Source of the DNA: Prorocentrum cordatum
Lineage: Eukaryota; Sar; Dinophyceae; Prorocentrales; Prorocentraceae
Direction: 5' to 3'
DNA: 64,000 nucleotides
Assembly (NCBI GenBank): GCA_963575745.1
Contig: CAUYUJ010008136.1
Coordinates: 300,001-364,000 of the forward strand
The notes under the pieces were generated by a model. It was not told the DNA's origin. It worked only from the letters and a program-made list of their open reading frames with translations, and did not search any database. Both the position numbers and the translations under genes were made by a program. This document shows positions 1 to 11,591 of the stretch, one piece after another; position 1 is the stretch's first letter, and every line of letters begins with the position of its first letter.

Positions 1-284
1 CGTTGCACCACTCCAGGAGGCCCACATGGGGCCAACACCTGGGTAACATCACTGATTTTGGCTTCCTCGCCGAGGCCATCTTGGACGCCCCAACGACCCG
101 CGGACCCCCCCGTCCAGGTCCAGGGGATGGGGGTAGGGGGAGGGGTCAAGACCCCCTCCCCGCCCGCAAGCCGTCTCGCTCACTCCCACCCGCCCTCCCA
201 GCACATACGTTGCACCCGAGTCTGGCCCGAGCCTCAGCATATTCAGCAGTCGTCTTTGGATGGGCAGCTACTGGGGGCCAATCA
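1..284. other. No gene recognised
   Basis: GC-rich sequence with a purine/pyrimidine-biased run near 130-190. Overlapping open frames exist in several phases, but none has a plausible protein composition. It may be the inside of a long intron upstream of the gene that becomes visible at 7555. Confidence 0.4.
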
Positions 285-385
285 GCCGCCGCCGCCGCCG
301 CCGCCCCCGCCGACGCGCCGCCGCCGCCGCCGCCGCAGCCGCCGCCACCGCCGCCGCCGCAGCCGCCGCAGCCGCCGCCGCCGCC
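285..385. repeat. (CCG)n microsatellite
   Basis: About 100 bp of nearly pure CCG with a few A or T interruptions. It produces fake poly-Pro, poly-Ala and poly-Arg frames. Confidence 0.9.
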
Positions 386-457
386 AAGTGCACTTTGTAT
401 TTCCCAACCATCCTGTGGTGTTGGGTCCTCGTTTTGAAGAGACGGTCCCCGCGTCCT

Positions 458-536
458 CCTCTCCTCTCCTCTCCTCTCCTCTCCTCTCCTCTCCTCCTCT
501 CCCCCTCCTCCTCCCTCCTCCCCCTCTTCCCTGCGT
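458..536. repeat. CTCCT pyrimidine tract
   Basis: A CTCTC/CTCCT pentamer run followed by CCTCCTCC-type sequence. It is a strand-asymmetric pyrimidine tract directly before the minisatellite array. Confidence 0.9.
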
Positions 537-569
537 TTCTCCCCACCCAGTACAGCGTTTCACTCAACC

Positions 570-2660
570 CCATAGGGAGCCCCACCGAAGGCCCCAGTGC
601 TGCCGCCCGCATGCGTCACGCACACTAATTCGGCACCCCCTCACACGTTTCGTGGCCCCATAGGGAGCCCCACCGAAGGCCCCAGTGCTGCGCCCGCATA
701 GCGTCCACGCACACCCAATTCGGCACACCCCTCACACGTTTCGTGGCCCCCCATAAAGGAGCCTCCACCGAAGGTCCCAGTGCTGCCGCCCGCATGCGTC
801 ACGCACACCCAATTCGGCACACCCCTCACACGTTTCGTGGCCCCATAGGGAGCTCCGCCGAAGGCCCCAGTGCTGCCGCCCGCATGCGTCCGCACGCCCA
901 TTTCGCACATCCTCACACGTTCGTGGCCCCATAGGAGCCCCACCGAAGGCCCAGTGCTGCCGCCCGCATGCGCACACGCCCAATTCGGCACACCCCTCAC
1001 ACGTTTCGTGGCCCCATAGGGAGCTCCGCCGAAGGCCCCAGTGCTGCCGCCCGCATGCGTCACGCACACCCGATTCGGCACACCCCTCACACGTTTCGTG
1101 GCCCCATAGAGGGAGCTGCACCGAAGGCCCGAGTGCTGCCGCCCGCATGCGTCACGCACACCCAATTCGGCACACCCTTCACACGTTTCGTGGCCCCATA
1201 GGGAGCTGCACCGAAGGCCCCAGTGCTGCCGCGCCGCATGGCGTCACGCACACCCACTTGGGTCGGCACACCCCTCACACGTTTCGTGGCCCATAGGGAG
1301 CTGCACCGAAGGCCCCAGTGCTGCCGCCCGCATGCGTCACGCACACCCAACTCGGCACACCAACCACACGTTTCGTGGCCCCATAGGGAGGTGCACCGAA
1401 GGCCCCAGTGCTGCCGCCCGCATGCGTCACGGACACCCAATTCGGCACACCCTTCACACGTTTCGTGGCCCCATAGGGAGCCCCACCGAAGGCCCGAGTG
1501 CTGCCGCCCGAATGCGTCACGCACACCCAATTCGGCACACCCCTCACACGTTTCGTGGCCCCGTAGGGAGCTCCGCCGAAGGCCCCAGTGCTGCCGCCCG
1601 CACGCGTCACGCACACCCAATTCGGCACACCCCTCACACGTTTCGTGGCCCCATAGGGAGCTCCACCGAAGGCCCCAGCGGCGGCGCTCACATGCGCATG
1701 CGTCCGCACACACATGTCGGCACATCCCTCACAGGTTTCGTGGCCCCATCATCCACCGGAGGCCCCAGTGGCGGCGCCCACATGCGTCACCCACACCCAC
1801 CCAACTCGGCACACCCCTCACACGTTTCGTGGCCCCACAGGGAGCTCCACCGAAGGCCCCAGCGGCCGCGCTCACATGCGTCCCCGCCACCCATCCTGGC
1901 ACGCCCTTCACAACAACAGGTTTCGCGGCCCCACAGGGAGCTCCACCGAAGGCCCCACTGGCACCGCCCGCATGCGTCACCACCCGCACCCAATTCGGCC
2001 CACCCCTCACACGTTTCGTGGCCCCATGGGGAGCTGCACCGAAGGCCCCAGTGGCGGCGCTCACATGCGTCCCCGCCACACATCCCAGTACACCCCTCAC
2101 ACGCTTCGTGGCCCCATAGGGAGCTCCACCGAAGGCCCCAGCGGCCGCGCTCACATGCGTCCCCGCCACCCATCCCGGCACGCCCCTCACAACAACAGGT
2201 TTCGTGGCCCCATAGGGAGCTCCACCGAAGGCCCCAGTGGCACCGCCCGCATGCGTCACCACCCGCACCCAATTCGGCACACCCCTCACACGTTTCGTGG
2301 CCCCATAGAGAGCTGCACCGAAGGCCCCAGTGGCGGCGCTCACATGCGTCCCCGCCACACATCCCAGTACACCCCTCACGCGCTTCGTGGCCCCATAGGG
2401 AGCTCCACCGAAGGCCCCAGTAGCGGCGCTTACATGCATCTCCGCCACCCATCCCGGCACCCCCCCCGCAGCAGCATCATGTTTCGGGGACCCATAGGGA
2501 GCTTCACTGGAGGCCCCAGTGGCCCGCACATGCGTTTCCGCCACCCATGTCGGCACGCCCCGCGCGTGTTTCATGTCGCCATAGGGATCTTCGCCGAATG
2601 CCCCAGTGGCACCCATCTCGACACAGCCCTCACACGTTCCGTAGTCGTATGGGGAGTTCC
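570..2660. repeat. About 89-bp minisatellite array
   Basis: Roughly two dozen head-to-tail units of about 85-95 bp. Each contains CATAGGGAGC, CACCGAAGGCCCCAGTG, CCGCCCGCATGCGTCACGC, AATTCGGCACACCCCTC and ACACGTTTCGTGGCCCC blocks in that order. Units in the left half are nearly identical. From about 1680 rightward they diverge, with GCGGCGCTCACATGCGT variants and inserted ACAACAACAGG, and the last units near 2500-2650 are strongly decayed. The long open frames on both strands are by-products of the repeat. Confidence 0.95.
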
Positions 2661-2987
2661 AATGAAGATGAAAACCGCAGCTGCGGTATTTACAACTGCA
2701 TATGGTTGGGTTCCTCGCCTGGCTAATGTTTTTTGACAGGGATGGTGGGGGGGGGGCCGCATCGGGTTGGCTGCGCATGTTCCGAATTTGGAGGCAGAGT
2801 GTGTTTTGTATTGTTTTTTGACAAGGGATGGTAGGGGGTGGTGTCATGGACCCTGGTTGGCCGCCAGTCGCCTGGGGGAGGGGGTGTTTATTAATAGGGA
2901 ACAGTGATACACCCCTCCCCGAAGAGGAAGAAGGAGGGGTGCAAGAGGACACGCTCTAAACCACCACCGCCCAGAGGACTAGTGGGT
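2661..2987. other. No gene recognised
   Basis: Spacer between the minisatellite and the TAC microsatellite. It holds two similar GTTTTTTGACAGGGATGG / GTTTTTTGACAAGGGATGG segments, at about 2728 and 2813, so it is itself a short local duplication. Confidence 0.5.
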
Positions 2988-3055
2988 TTACTACTGCTAC
3001 TACTACTACTACCACTACTATTACTACTACTACTACTACTGCTGCTACCACTACG

Positions 3056-3111
<56 letters not shown>

Positions 3112-3123
3112 GACTGCTACGAT

Positions 3124-3164
<41 letters not shown>

Positions 3165-3172
3165 CTACTACC

Positions 3173-3216
<44 letters not shown>

Positions 3217-3285
3217 ATTACTACTACTACAAAATTACTACTACTACTACTGCCACTACTACTACGACTATTATTACTACTATTA

Positions 3286-3317
<32 letters not shown>

Positions 3318-3347
3318 ACGACTACGACTACTACTACTACTACTACC

Positions 3348-3391
<44 letters not shown>

Positions 3392-3460
3392 CACTACTAT
3401 TACTACTACTACTACGACGACTATTACTACTACTACTACTTCTACTACTACTTCTACTAC

Positions 3461-3519
<59 letters not shown>

Positions 3520-3543
3520 TTACTATTACTATTACTACTACTA

Positions 3544-3592
<49 letters not shown>

Positions 3593-3618
3593 GACGACTA
3601 CTACTACTACTGCTACTA
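2988..3618. repeat. (TAC)n microsatellite, copy A
   Basis: About 630 bp of TAC/ACT repeat with point interruptions (CGACTACGACTACG, TATTATTAC). It joins directly to the 32-bp array that follows. Confidence 0.95.
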
Positions 3619-4525
3619 ACACAGGGCGTGTAGGCTCTGTATAGGATCCCATACAGGGCGCGTAGGCTCTGTGTAGGATCCCACACGGGCCGTGTAGGCA
3701 CTGTATAGGGCCCTTAGCAGGCCGTGTATGCTTTGTATAGGATCCCGTACAGGCCGTGTAGGCTCTGTATCGGATTCCATACAGGGCGTGTAGGCTTTGT
3801 ATGGGATCCCACACAGGCCGTGTAGGCTCTGTTTAGGATCCCAAGCAGGCCGTGCATTTTCTGTGTAGGATCCCATACGGGCCGTGTAGGCTCTGTATAG
3901 GATCCCATACAGGCCGTGTAGCCTCTGTATAGGATCCCATACAGGGCGTGTGGGCCCCTTACAGGATCCCATACAGGCCGTGCAGGCTTTGTATAGGATC
4001 GCACACAGGCCGTGTAGGCTCTGTATAAGATCCCATACAGGCCGTGTAGGTTCTGTGAAGGTTCCCGTGCAGGCCGTGTATGCTTTGTTTAGGATTCCAT
4101 ACAGGGCGTGTAGGCTTTGTATAGGATCCGGTACAGGCCGTGTGGTCTCTGTATAGGGTCCCGTGCAGGCCGTGTATGCTCTGTGTCGGATCCCATACAG
4201 GGCGTGTAGGTTTTGTAGAGGATCCCACACAGGCCGTGTAGGCTCTGTATAGGATCCCAAGCAGGCCGTGTATGCTCTGTATCGGATCCAATACAGGGCG
4301 TGTAGGCTCTGTATAGGATCCCACACAGGCCGTGTAGGCTCTGTATAGGATCCCATGCAGGGCGTGTAGGCTCTGTGTAGGATCCCATACAGGCCGTGTA
4401 GGCTGTCTATAGGATCCCATACAGGGCTTGCAGGCTCTGTATAGGATCCCATGCGCGGCGTGTGGGCTCTGCATAGGATCTCGGACAGTCTGTGTAGGCT
4501 CTGTATAGGATTCATACAGGGCGTG
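3619..4525. repeat. 32-bp minisatellite array, copy A
   Basis: About 28 tandem units of 32 bp built from GTGTAGGCTCTGTATA, GGATCCCATACA and GGCC or GGGC. Because 32 is not a multiple of 3, the frame repeats every 96 bp. This yields long meaningless frames with a recurring YTEPTRPVWDPIQSLHG peptide. Confidence 0.95.
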
Positions 4526-4720
4526 TAGTTTTTTGTATCGGACCCTAGGAATCCCCGGGGATTCCCTAGGGATTTCCTCGGGAATCCTACGATTCCGCAT
4601 GGATTCCGAAGGATGCCCGAAGGTCGCTTCGCCGGTGCGCACATCGTTTTCAGTCGCAGGGATACGTGGTGGTGCGTAAGGGTGGTCTCAGAGCCACGGT
4701 GCCCATGGGGATCCTATGGG
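4526..4720. repeat. Conserved tail after 32-bp array, copy A
   Basis: Unique-looking sequence containing GGATTCCCTAGGGATT, GATTCCGCATGGATTCCG and GATGCCCGAAGGTCGCTTCG. Almost the same sequence follows the second 32-bp array at 6706-6910, so it belongs to the duplicated module. Confidence 0.85.
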
Positions 4721-5115
4721 ATTTCATTGAGATCCTGTAGGATGCCATATGGGATCCTATCGGGTTCCACAGGGATCCGTAGAAATCCCGATCGGATTCC
4801 TGAACGTCCTTATATGATCCCCATGGAATCCTGTAGGAGTCCTGCAGGATCCCTATGGGATCCTAGAACATCCCAAGGGAATGCTCCAGGAGTCTTATAT
4901 GGTCCCTATGGGATCCCATCGGTTCTGTATGGAATCCTGCAGGGTCCGCATGGGATCCTGTAGGACCTCTATCGGATCCCTATGGGATCCCATAGGATCC
5001 GTATGGAATCATATCGAAATCCTTTATGGGATCCTATGGGATCCCGGTGGAATCTTATAGGAGTCCTATCGGATCCCTATGGTGGCCGTGGCTCTGAGCA
5101 CATCCTTAAGCACTT
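4671..5115. repeat. GGATCC-rich fold-back segment
   Basis: Its left edge (GTGCGTAAGGGTGGTCTCAG, then AGCCACGG) reappears inverted at the right edge, 5087-5115 (CCGTGGCTCTGAGCACATCC, then TTAAGCAC), with a few mismatches. Between them are degenerate GGATCCTATGGGATCC-type palindromic words. I see no protein. It could be a non-autonomous fold-back element or just a satellite decaying by inversion. Confidence 0.55.
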
Positions 5116-5206
5116 CCCCGTGGGAATCCTCAGGAACCCCTAGGGAATTATAAGGAATCCTTCGGGAATCCGGAGGAACCTCGAGGGAGTCCACATCTCG
5201 AGGATC

Positions 5207-5365
5207 GTGGTCCTGGCCCACAGGGAGCACCACCGAAGCTAGATTTCGGCACACTCCTGTCAAGGATCGTGGCCCTGGCCCCACAGGGAGCTCCACCGAA
5301 ACTTTATTTCGGCACACCCGTCTCGAAGATTGTGGCCCTGGCTTCGCAGGGAGCCCCACCGAGGA
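5207..5365. repeat. Short, shortened copy of the 1st minisatellite
   Basis: Three units of about 60 bp keep the CACAGGGAGCnCCACCGAAG, TTTCGGCACAC and GTGGCCCTGGC blocks of the 570-2660 array but lack the CCGCCCGCATGCGTCACGC block. They lie before the second TAC tract, the same relative place as the big array has before the first. Confidence 0.8.
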
Positions 5366-5371
5366 GGCGGA

Positions 5372-5403
5372 TGAGGCTACTGCTATTGCCACTGCTGCTG
5401 CTG

Positions 5404-5445
<42 letters not shown>

Positions 5446-5461
5446 TCACTACTACTGCTAT

Positions 5462-5544
<83 letters not shown>

Positions 5545-5626
5545 GTACTACTAGTACTACTACTACTACTACTACTACTACCACTATTATTATTACTACT
5601 ACTACTATTACTATTATTTCTATTCG

Positions 5627-5662
<36 letters not shown>

Positions 5663-5926
5663 CATTACTACTAGTACTTTTATGATTATTACTACTACTA
5701 CTGCTAGTACTACTAGTTCTACTACTACAACTACCTACAACTACTACTCCTACTAGTAGTACTAGTACAGTTAGTACTACTTGTACTATTGGTGCTACTA
5801 GTATCACTAGTACTTCTAATACTACTAGTACTATTAGTAGTAGTAGTACTACTACTACTACTACCACCACTACTACTACTACTGCTGCTGCTACTACTAC
5901 TACTACTACTAATACTCGTACCACTC

Positions 5927-5960
<34 letters not shown>

Positions 5961-6120
5961 CACTGCTACTACTACTACTACTACTACTCCTACTCCTCCT
6001 ACTACTACTACTACTGCTACTACAACTTTATTGTTATTACTACTAATATTATTTCTACTACTACGACTACGACTACTACTACTACTACGACGACTACTAC
6101 TACTACTACTGCGACTACTA
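5372..6120. repeat. (TAC)n microsatellite, copy B
   Basis: About 750 bp of TAC repeat, more interrupted (ACTAGTACTAGTACT islands near 5540 and 5750-5840) than copy A. It ends directly at the second 32-bp array. Confidence 0.95.
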
Positions 6121-6705
6121 TTTTGTATAGGATCCCACACAGGCCGTGTAGGCTTTGTATAGGACCCCATACAGGGCGTGTAGGCTCCTGTATAGGATCC
6201 CGTACACGCCGTGTAGGCTCTGTATAGGATCCCATACAGGCCGTGTAGGCTCTGTATAGGATCCCACACAGGCCGTGTAGGCTCTGTATAGGTTCCCGTA
6301 CAGGCCGCGTAGGCTGTGTGTAGGAACCCATACAAGGCGTTTAGGCTCTGTATAGGATCCCTTACATGCCGTGTAGGCTCTGTATAGGATCCCAAGCAGG
6401 CCGTGTAGGCTCTGTATCGGATCCCATACAGGCCGTGTAGGCTCTGCATAGGGTCCCATACAGGGCGTGGAGGCTCTGTATAGGATCCCACACAGGCCGT
6501 GTAGGTTTTGTATAGGAACCTATACAGGCCGTGTAGGCTCTGTGTAGGATCCCATACAGGCCGTGTAGGCTGTATAGGATCCCATACAGGGCTTGCAGGC
6601 CCGTGGATAGGATCCCGTGCAGGGCGTGTAGGCTCTGTATAGGATCCCGCGCAGCCCGTGTAGGCTCTGTATAGGATTCCGTACAGGGCGTGCAGGCTTT
6701 GTATA
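6121..6705. repeat. 32-bp minisatellite array, copy B
   Basis: About 18 units of the same 32-bp repeat as 3619-4525, in the same orientation. Confidence 0.95.
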
Positions 6706-6910
6706 GGACCTCAGGAATCCCCAGGGATTCCCTAGGGATTCCCTCGGGATGTCTAGGATTCCGCATGGATTCCGGTGGATGCCCGAAGGTCGCTTCGCCA
6801 GTGCGCACACCGTTTTCAGTCGCAGGAATATGTGGAGGTGTGTAAGGGTGGTTTCAGAACCACGGTGACCAGAGGGATCCTATGGGATTCCATAGGGACC
6901 CTATAGGATT
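6706..6910. repeat. Conserved tail after 32-bp array, copy B
   Basis: Near-identical to 4526-4720, including GATGCCCGAAGGTCGCTTCG and TTTTCAGTCGCAGGAATA. The match ends near GGGATCCTATGGGATTCC. Confidence 0.85.
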
Positions 6911-7044
6911 CCCTATGGTGTTGGTGTTGGTGTTGGTGTTGGCGGGGGGGGAGTGGGTCCACGGGTCGTCAGTCCACGTGTTCGCCCAGTGGATAAAGGC
7001 GTGGACTGTCGGGCTGTGGATGGGTGGGCAGTGCACGTGTCGAC

Positions 7045-7045
7045 C

Positions 7046-7112
<67 letters not shown>
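7045..7112. repeat. (TTG)n microsatellite
   Basis: A pure run of TTG repeats, preceded near 6916-6945 by a short GTTGGT hexamer run. Confidence 0.95.
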
Positions 7113-7114
<2 letters not shown>

Positions 7115-7554
7115 TCTCTTATTGTTGCTGCTGGTATTGTGATTGCTGTCGTTGTTGTTGTGCTTGTTTGTATTTATTTATTTGGCTTGTTTGTTTGTTG
7201 TTGCTGGTTTGGTCGCTACGTCGGGTGTCGATGTTTTCGCGCGAACGCGCTGGTTGCCAGATTCGTAGGGGCCATGAATCGGCGGTCGGCGCTTTGTCCA
7301 TAATTCTTGGTGGTGCTGTCATGAAAAATACCCCTGCTGTTGCCTCCAGCCCTGCCCGCTAAGGGGTCAGGGCCTGGATGGGAAGTCTGGCTCCAGAGAG
7401 GTCGGATTGTCATGCATGCCCCTTCTGGTCCCTCGTGGGATTGGGGGCGTGAGCAGGGGCATGGGTAAAGTGTCGATCGCCCACTGACCATTCGGGATCC
7501 CCGCCGCCCTCTCTCCTCGCGCCGCCGACTCCGAGAGTTTGTTTCCGCGCGCAG
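7113..7554 (+). other. Intron (3' end) upstream of first visible exon
   Basis: No coding frame is convincing here. The segment ends in TTTCCGCGCGCAG directly before the phase-0 exon at 7555, a good acceptor. The intron's 5' end was not found. Because the protein lacks the first half of its BTB-like domain, the preceding exon lies far upstream, possibly beyond the satellite block. Confidence 0.5.
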
Positions 7555-10500
7555 GTTCAGGCGACCAACGCCAGCGACTGCCCGCTGGAAGATTTCCCGG
7601 GCGGCGCGGACGTGTTCAAGCAGATCGTGGCGATGCTTACAAGCACCGACGAGGGCGCTGTGTTCAACGATGGATCCTCGCTCTCGGTCAATGCTGACAA
7701 CGTCCTCAATCTCTTCGAGGCCGCGTGGTTGCTGGAGTGTCCCAGGGTGTTCGACGAGGTGATGGACTCGATACACATCCGCTCCCTCTCGTCGCGGGGC
7801 AGATTCGAGCTGCTCGAGTACTTGCTGCCCTTCACTGCGGCGAGCGGGCACGACGCCACCCTCGAGAGCCCGCATGCTGGCGACCCCCACGAGGGTGGCA
7901 CGGAGGAGTTCCTGCGGATCTTCCTGCTGGAGACCATGATGTGGCAGCGGACCGAGCGGGCGGCCCTGACGCTAGCGTCGCAGCTGGACATGGGGGACTT
8001 CGTGTTGGGGCCGAGGCTCGCGACGGGCAGCCTGCGGGTATGCTGCGAGCTGCTGAGACTGCATCACCGCCGGGAGGGGGAGACCGGCTTCGTGAGCAGC
8101 GCGCTTCTGCCGGTGAATTCCTTGTGGAAGAACCTCACGGACAGGCCCCTGAGGGCCCGGGTGTCCTGGGATGTGCACCTCTTCGCGCTGCAGTGCATGC
8201 GGAAGAGGATTCTGGGCGACAGCGAGGTTCGAGGAGCAAGAGTCGGCACAATCGTAAATTGTTCGGAGGTCCACGCAGACTTTTTGGGTCGACGTCGGAC
8301 CCCCCTGGCGGCGCCTCGCGCTCCGCGCGCCCGAGAGGGGAGTCCAGCGCCGATCCCAGAGGTCCGCGCGGACCTCCGAACGTTTGTATTATAACCGTTT
8401 CTCTTTTTCTGGAGGTGGGGACGCCGCCGCTTCGGGGCCTCGGGGCCCCTGGCGCGGCGGCCCTCGCCAGCGAGCACGAGGAGGACGAGGAGGCCAAGGC
8501 AGACCTGCCCGAGGAGGTCTGCGAGAACGTGGGCGCCCGCCTGCTGCTGTGCCTCGTGGAGCTCGTGGAGTACGTGGACATCGGCCGCGCGCCGCCGAAT
8601 TGGACCGCCCTGCTGATACGCATGCTGATGCTGTCGGAGCGCAGGGTCGAGGCACTCGGGGAAGAAGAACGGCATGAGCACAAGATGTCGGAATCCGCGC
8701 GGACCTCCGACAAGTTGTGTTCATGCTGTCTTCCTCTCTTCTAGGCCAGGCGGGCGTTCGCCGAGGCTTTTTCCAGGAGCCGGAGGACGCGCCTGCTGGC
8801 GTGGAAGAAGCCGACCGTCGTGCCCGCCGCCTGGCTCGCGGACGTCGCGGAGCATGCCGAGGCGTCGAAGGTGCTGCTGCGCATCCTGGGCGGCTACCGC
8901 GAGATGGAGGCGGAGGAGCTCTGCGACCTCGTCGAGAACGTGCTGCTGGAGAAGTTCCTGTCCAAGCCGCATTGCGCGCCCATCATCATGCGCAGCGAGA
9001 TCATCGACGACATCGTGGGCGCCTGCTTCGACGCGGGTCGCAAGGCACGGGCGGAGCAGCGGCCCCGCCTGGAGGGCGAGGAGGACGGCGGCCAGCCCGC
9101 GGGCGGTGCTGTGGAGCGGGAGCCGGAGCGCCGGTGTCCAAGGCGTCACGGGGGACGTCAGCTGGCCACCTCACCGATCCGACCGTTAGCTGACCACCTC
9201 ACCGCTCCTGGCCGCCGCCTCGCCGATCCTGGGCCCAGGAGCGGTGCCTGCGCCTCCCTGGCCCAACCAGGATGGCGTGTTGACACGCCGATCCTGGGCC
9301 CAGGATGTGCCTGGCCAGGACGGGCGAGGTGGTCGGTTGACTTCCTCTGGAGGCACTGGGCGGGCCAGCACCTCCTGCGGCGCCTTCAGTACGTCGGCAC
9401 CAGGCTGTTCCAGGCGTCGGAGGGGAAAGCAACACTCACAGTCAACCCGCATAGTGAGGATGAGCGTCTTTCCAAGGTTACCCCTGCATCCTTCCCCTTC
9501 GGCTCATCCTTGGCCACTTTCGTTGGCCAGCCCCGTTCGAAAAACGTCAAGATGGCCTTCCATGGCATCTTTATCGTGCGTCCTTATTGCACGGGTTGAC
9601 AGTCAACTTTCGGAGGTTCGCGCGGCCCTCTGCAAGTTTACAGCTGGCACGAGGTTTAAGAACAGCCTTAGTTTTCCTAGGCCTCCCAGTTGGGGTCCGA
9701 GTAGATGGTGTCGGAGGATCGCGCCGCATCGCCAATGCATCGGCGAGGCGGCTCGATGCGGAGCCCGATTTTCGCCACGCCGACGGCGCTGATGCATCGC
9801 CGACCTCGCCGATGCATCGGGGATGCATCGGCGATGCATTGGCGATGCGGCGCGATCCTCCGACCCCATCTACTCGGACCCCATCTGGGATGCCACCAAG
9901 ACGGCCTAAGATGGTTCCAAGATGGCCCAAGACGGTCCAAGAGGCCCCCAAGAGGTCTCCAAGACGGCCCAAGAGGCCTCCAAGAGTGCCTCCAGGAAGG
10001 CCCGAAGAGGCCCAAATCATTGATTCCTTTTTAGGTTTTTGAATGATCTTGGCATTTGCTTCTTATCGGCCTTCCAACGGCCCGAGACGGCCCAGGAGCT
10101 CCCAAAGATCGCCCCAAGATCGCCCAAGAGGCCTCCAAGATGGCTCCAGAACGGTCCAAGAGGCCTCCAAGACGGCCCAAGAGGCCTCCAAGATGCCCAA
10201 GATGGCTTCCAAGACGGCCCTGGAGCACCCCAAGAGGGCCCCAAGTCGGCCCATAGAGGTCCCCCAAGACGGCTTCCGACGGCGCCAGACGGGCCAGGAG
10301 AGGGTGCCCTTATCTTCTTCGTGCTTGGGCGTTCCACCTCGGAGTGCTCGCCGTTTTGGGCATCTCTCCGGCGTCTCCGGCCTTCGGCGAGAGGGCTCAT
10401 GTTTTGGACCCACGTCCTCGTGGCCATGTTTCGGCCGTGCGCTCCTGTAGTTTGTTCTCCTTCCAAGGCGGCTTTCGTGCCGCAGCGCGGCTTCCTCCCG

Positions 10501-11424
10501 CACGCGTGGCCCGACTGCCTCGGCCCGGCCGCCGAGGGGGTGGTCGCAGAGGCTGCGGCGGCCAGCGCCAGCGAGGAGAGGGCGCTCGAGGCCGAGGGCC
10601 GGCCGCAGGAGCGCATGTGCTCCCTGGAGCCCCTGGTCATCCCGGTCACGGGCCGCTGCTTGTGGGACGAGGGCCTGCTGGAGATCGAGCTGCTGCACGA
10701 GACTACGGGGGAGGCCTCGGACTCAGACCTCCAACGTAATTATCGGACACATCGAGTCGGAGGTTTTCGCCGTTTTTAGCCTTCAGGGGCCCTCACCCGG
10801 CCGCCTCAGGATGAAAAGCCGGCCCTGGGGGAAAAGGGTCGGGACTTCTGGGGAGGGGGACCCTGACATGAAGAACTGAGTTCATCGGATCTCTGGGGAG
10901 GCCCTTCTTCCCCCGCTTTCGCCCTTCTGGGCCCTCCTGGTGGCCCCGTGTCGCTGCAGCCCTGGGAGAGGTCCGGTGAGCAGCGGGAGCCGGTACGATT
11001 TCTGTTGTCCCTCCTGAGGCCGACGGCCGTCCGCACGAGCTGGCGCTGCACTTCGCGCGCCAGGTGATCATGCGTCACCTGTGGTACCGGCACAGCGGCA
11101 GGTACTGCGAGATCCCCCGGCTCAAGGCCCTCTGGGAGCTCGCCTGCTGGCCCCTCTGCGACCACGCCGGCCTCATCCGCGAGGCCTTGGAGTACCTGAA
11201 GGGTGCAAGTCGCGAGCTCCAGGCCTACGGCGCCTCCTGGTGCCCCGAGTACGAGGAGGCCCTCTTCCAGATGTGCACGGCGCTGGACACCTCCCGGCTC
11301 CCCGGGCAGGCCCTGCTGTCGCCGTGGGTGCCCGGGCAGGTGCAGGCCGTGCGCCACCTGGTCCAGCAGCAGCCCGCCGAGCAGTTCCACGCCGAGCTGC
11401 AGCAAGAGGTGGCCACCGACGACG

Positions 11425-11470
<46 letters not shown>

Positions 11471-11559
11471 ACGGACGGACACCAGCGGCGACGACGACGA
11501 CGACAACGACGATGGACGGCGACGCTGACGACGGACGGCGACCGACGACCAAGATGATT

Positions 11560-11591
<32 letters not shown>

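Larger units (their letters stand above)
9045..10467 (+). other. Intron 3, GC-AG, with nested repeats
   Basis: Best phase-0 reading: CAAG|GC at the donor and CCAAG|GC at the acceptor, 1423 nt. It contains a CGGAGGTTCGCGCGGCCCTC element at 9611-9630, a palindrome GTTGACAGTCAAC at 9595-9607, a large fold-back and a minisatellite. An alternative donor at 9143 shares a CCAAGGCG direct repeat with the acceptor but breaks the reading phase. Confidence 0.5.

Noticed and set aside
570-2736. Long frames in the 89-bp minisatellite on both strands
   Set aside because: The same periodic peptide appears in several frames and strands with no bias; repeat artefact.
2904-6491. Long frames made of poly-Leu, poly-Thr, poly-Val or poly-Ser
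   Set aside because: They are translations of TAC and neighbouring repeats, open on both strands.
3619-6705. 32-bp arrays as possible CRISPR
   Set aside because: Units follow one another without unique spacers, vary internally and lie in eukaryotic satellite DNA; no cas-like genes.
9143-10467. Intron 3 with a CCAAGGCG direct repeat at both ends
   Set aside because: It would join exons in the wrong phase; the donor at 9045 keeps phase and also shows a CAAGGC duplication, so it was preferred.
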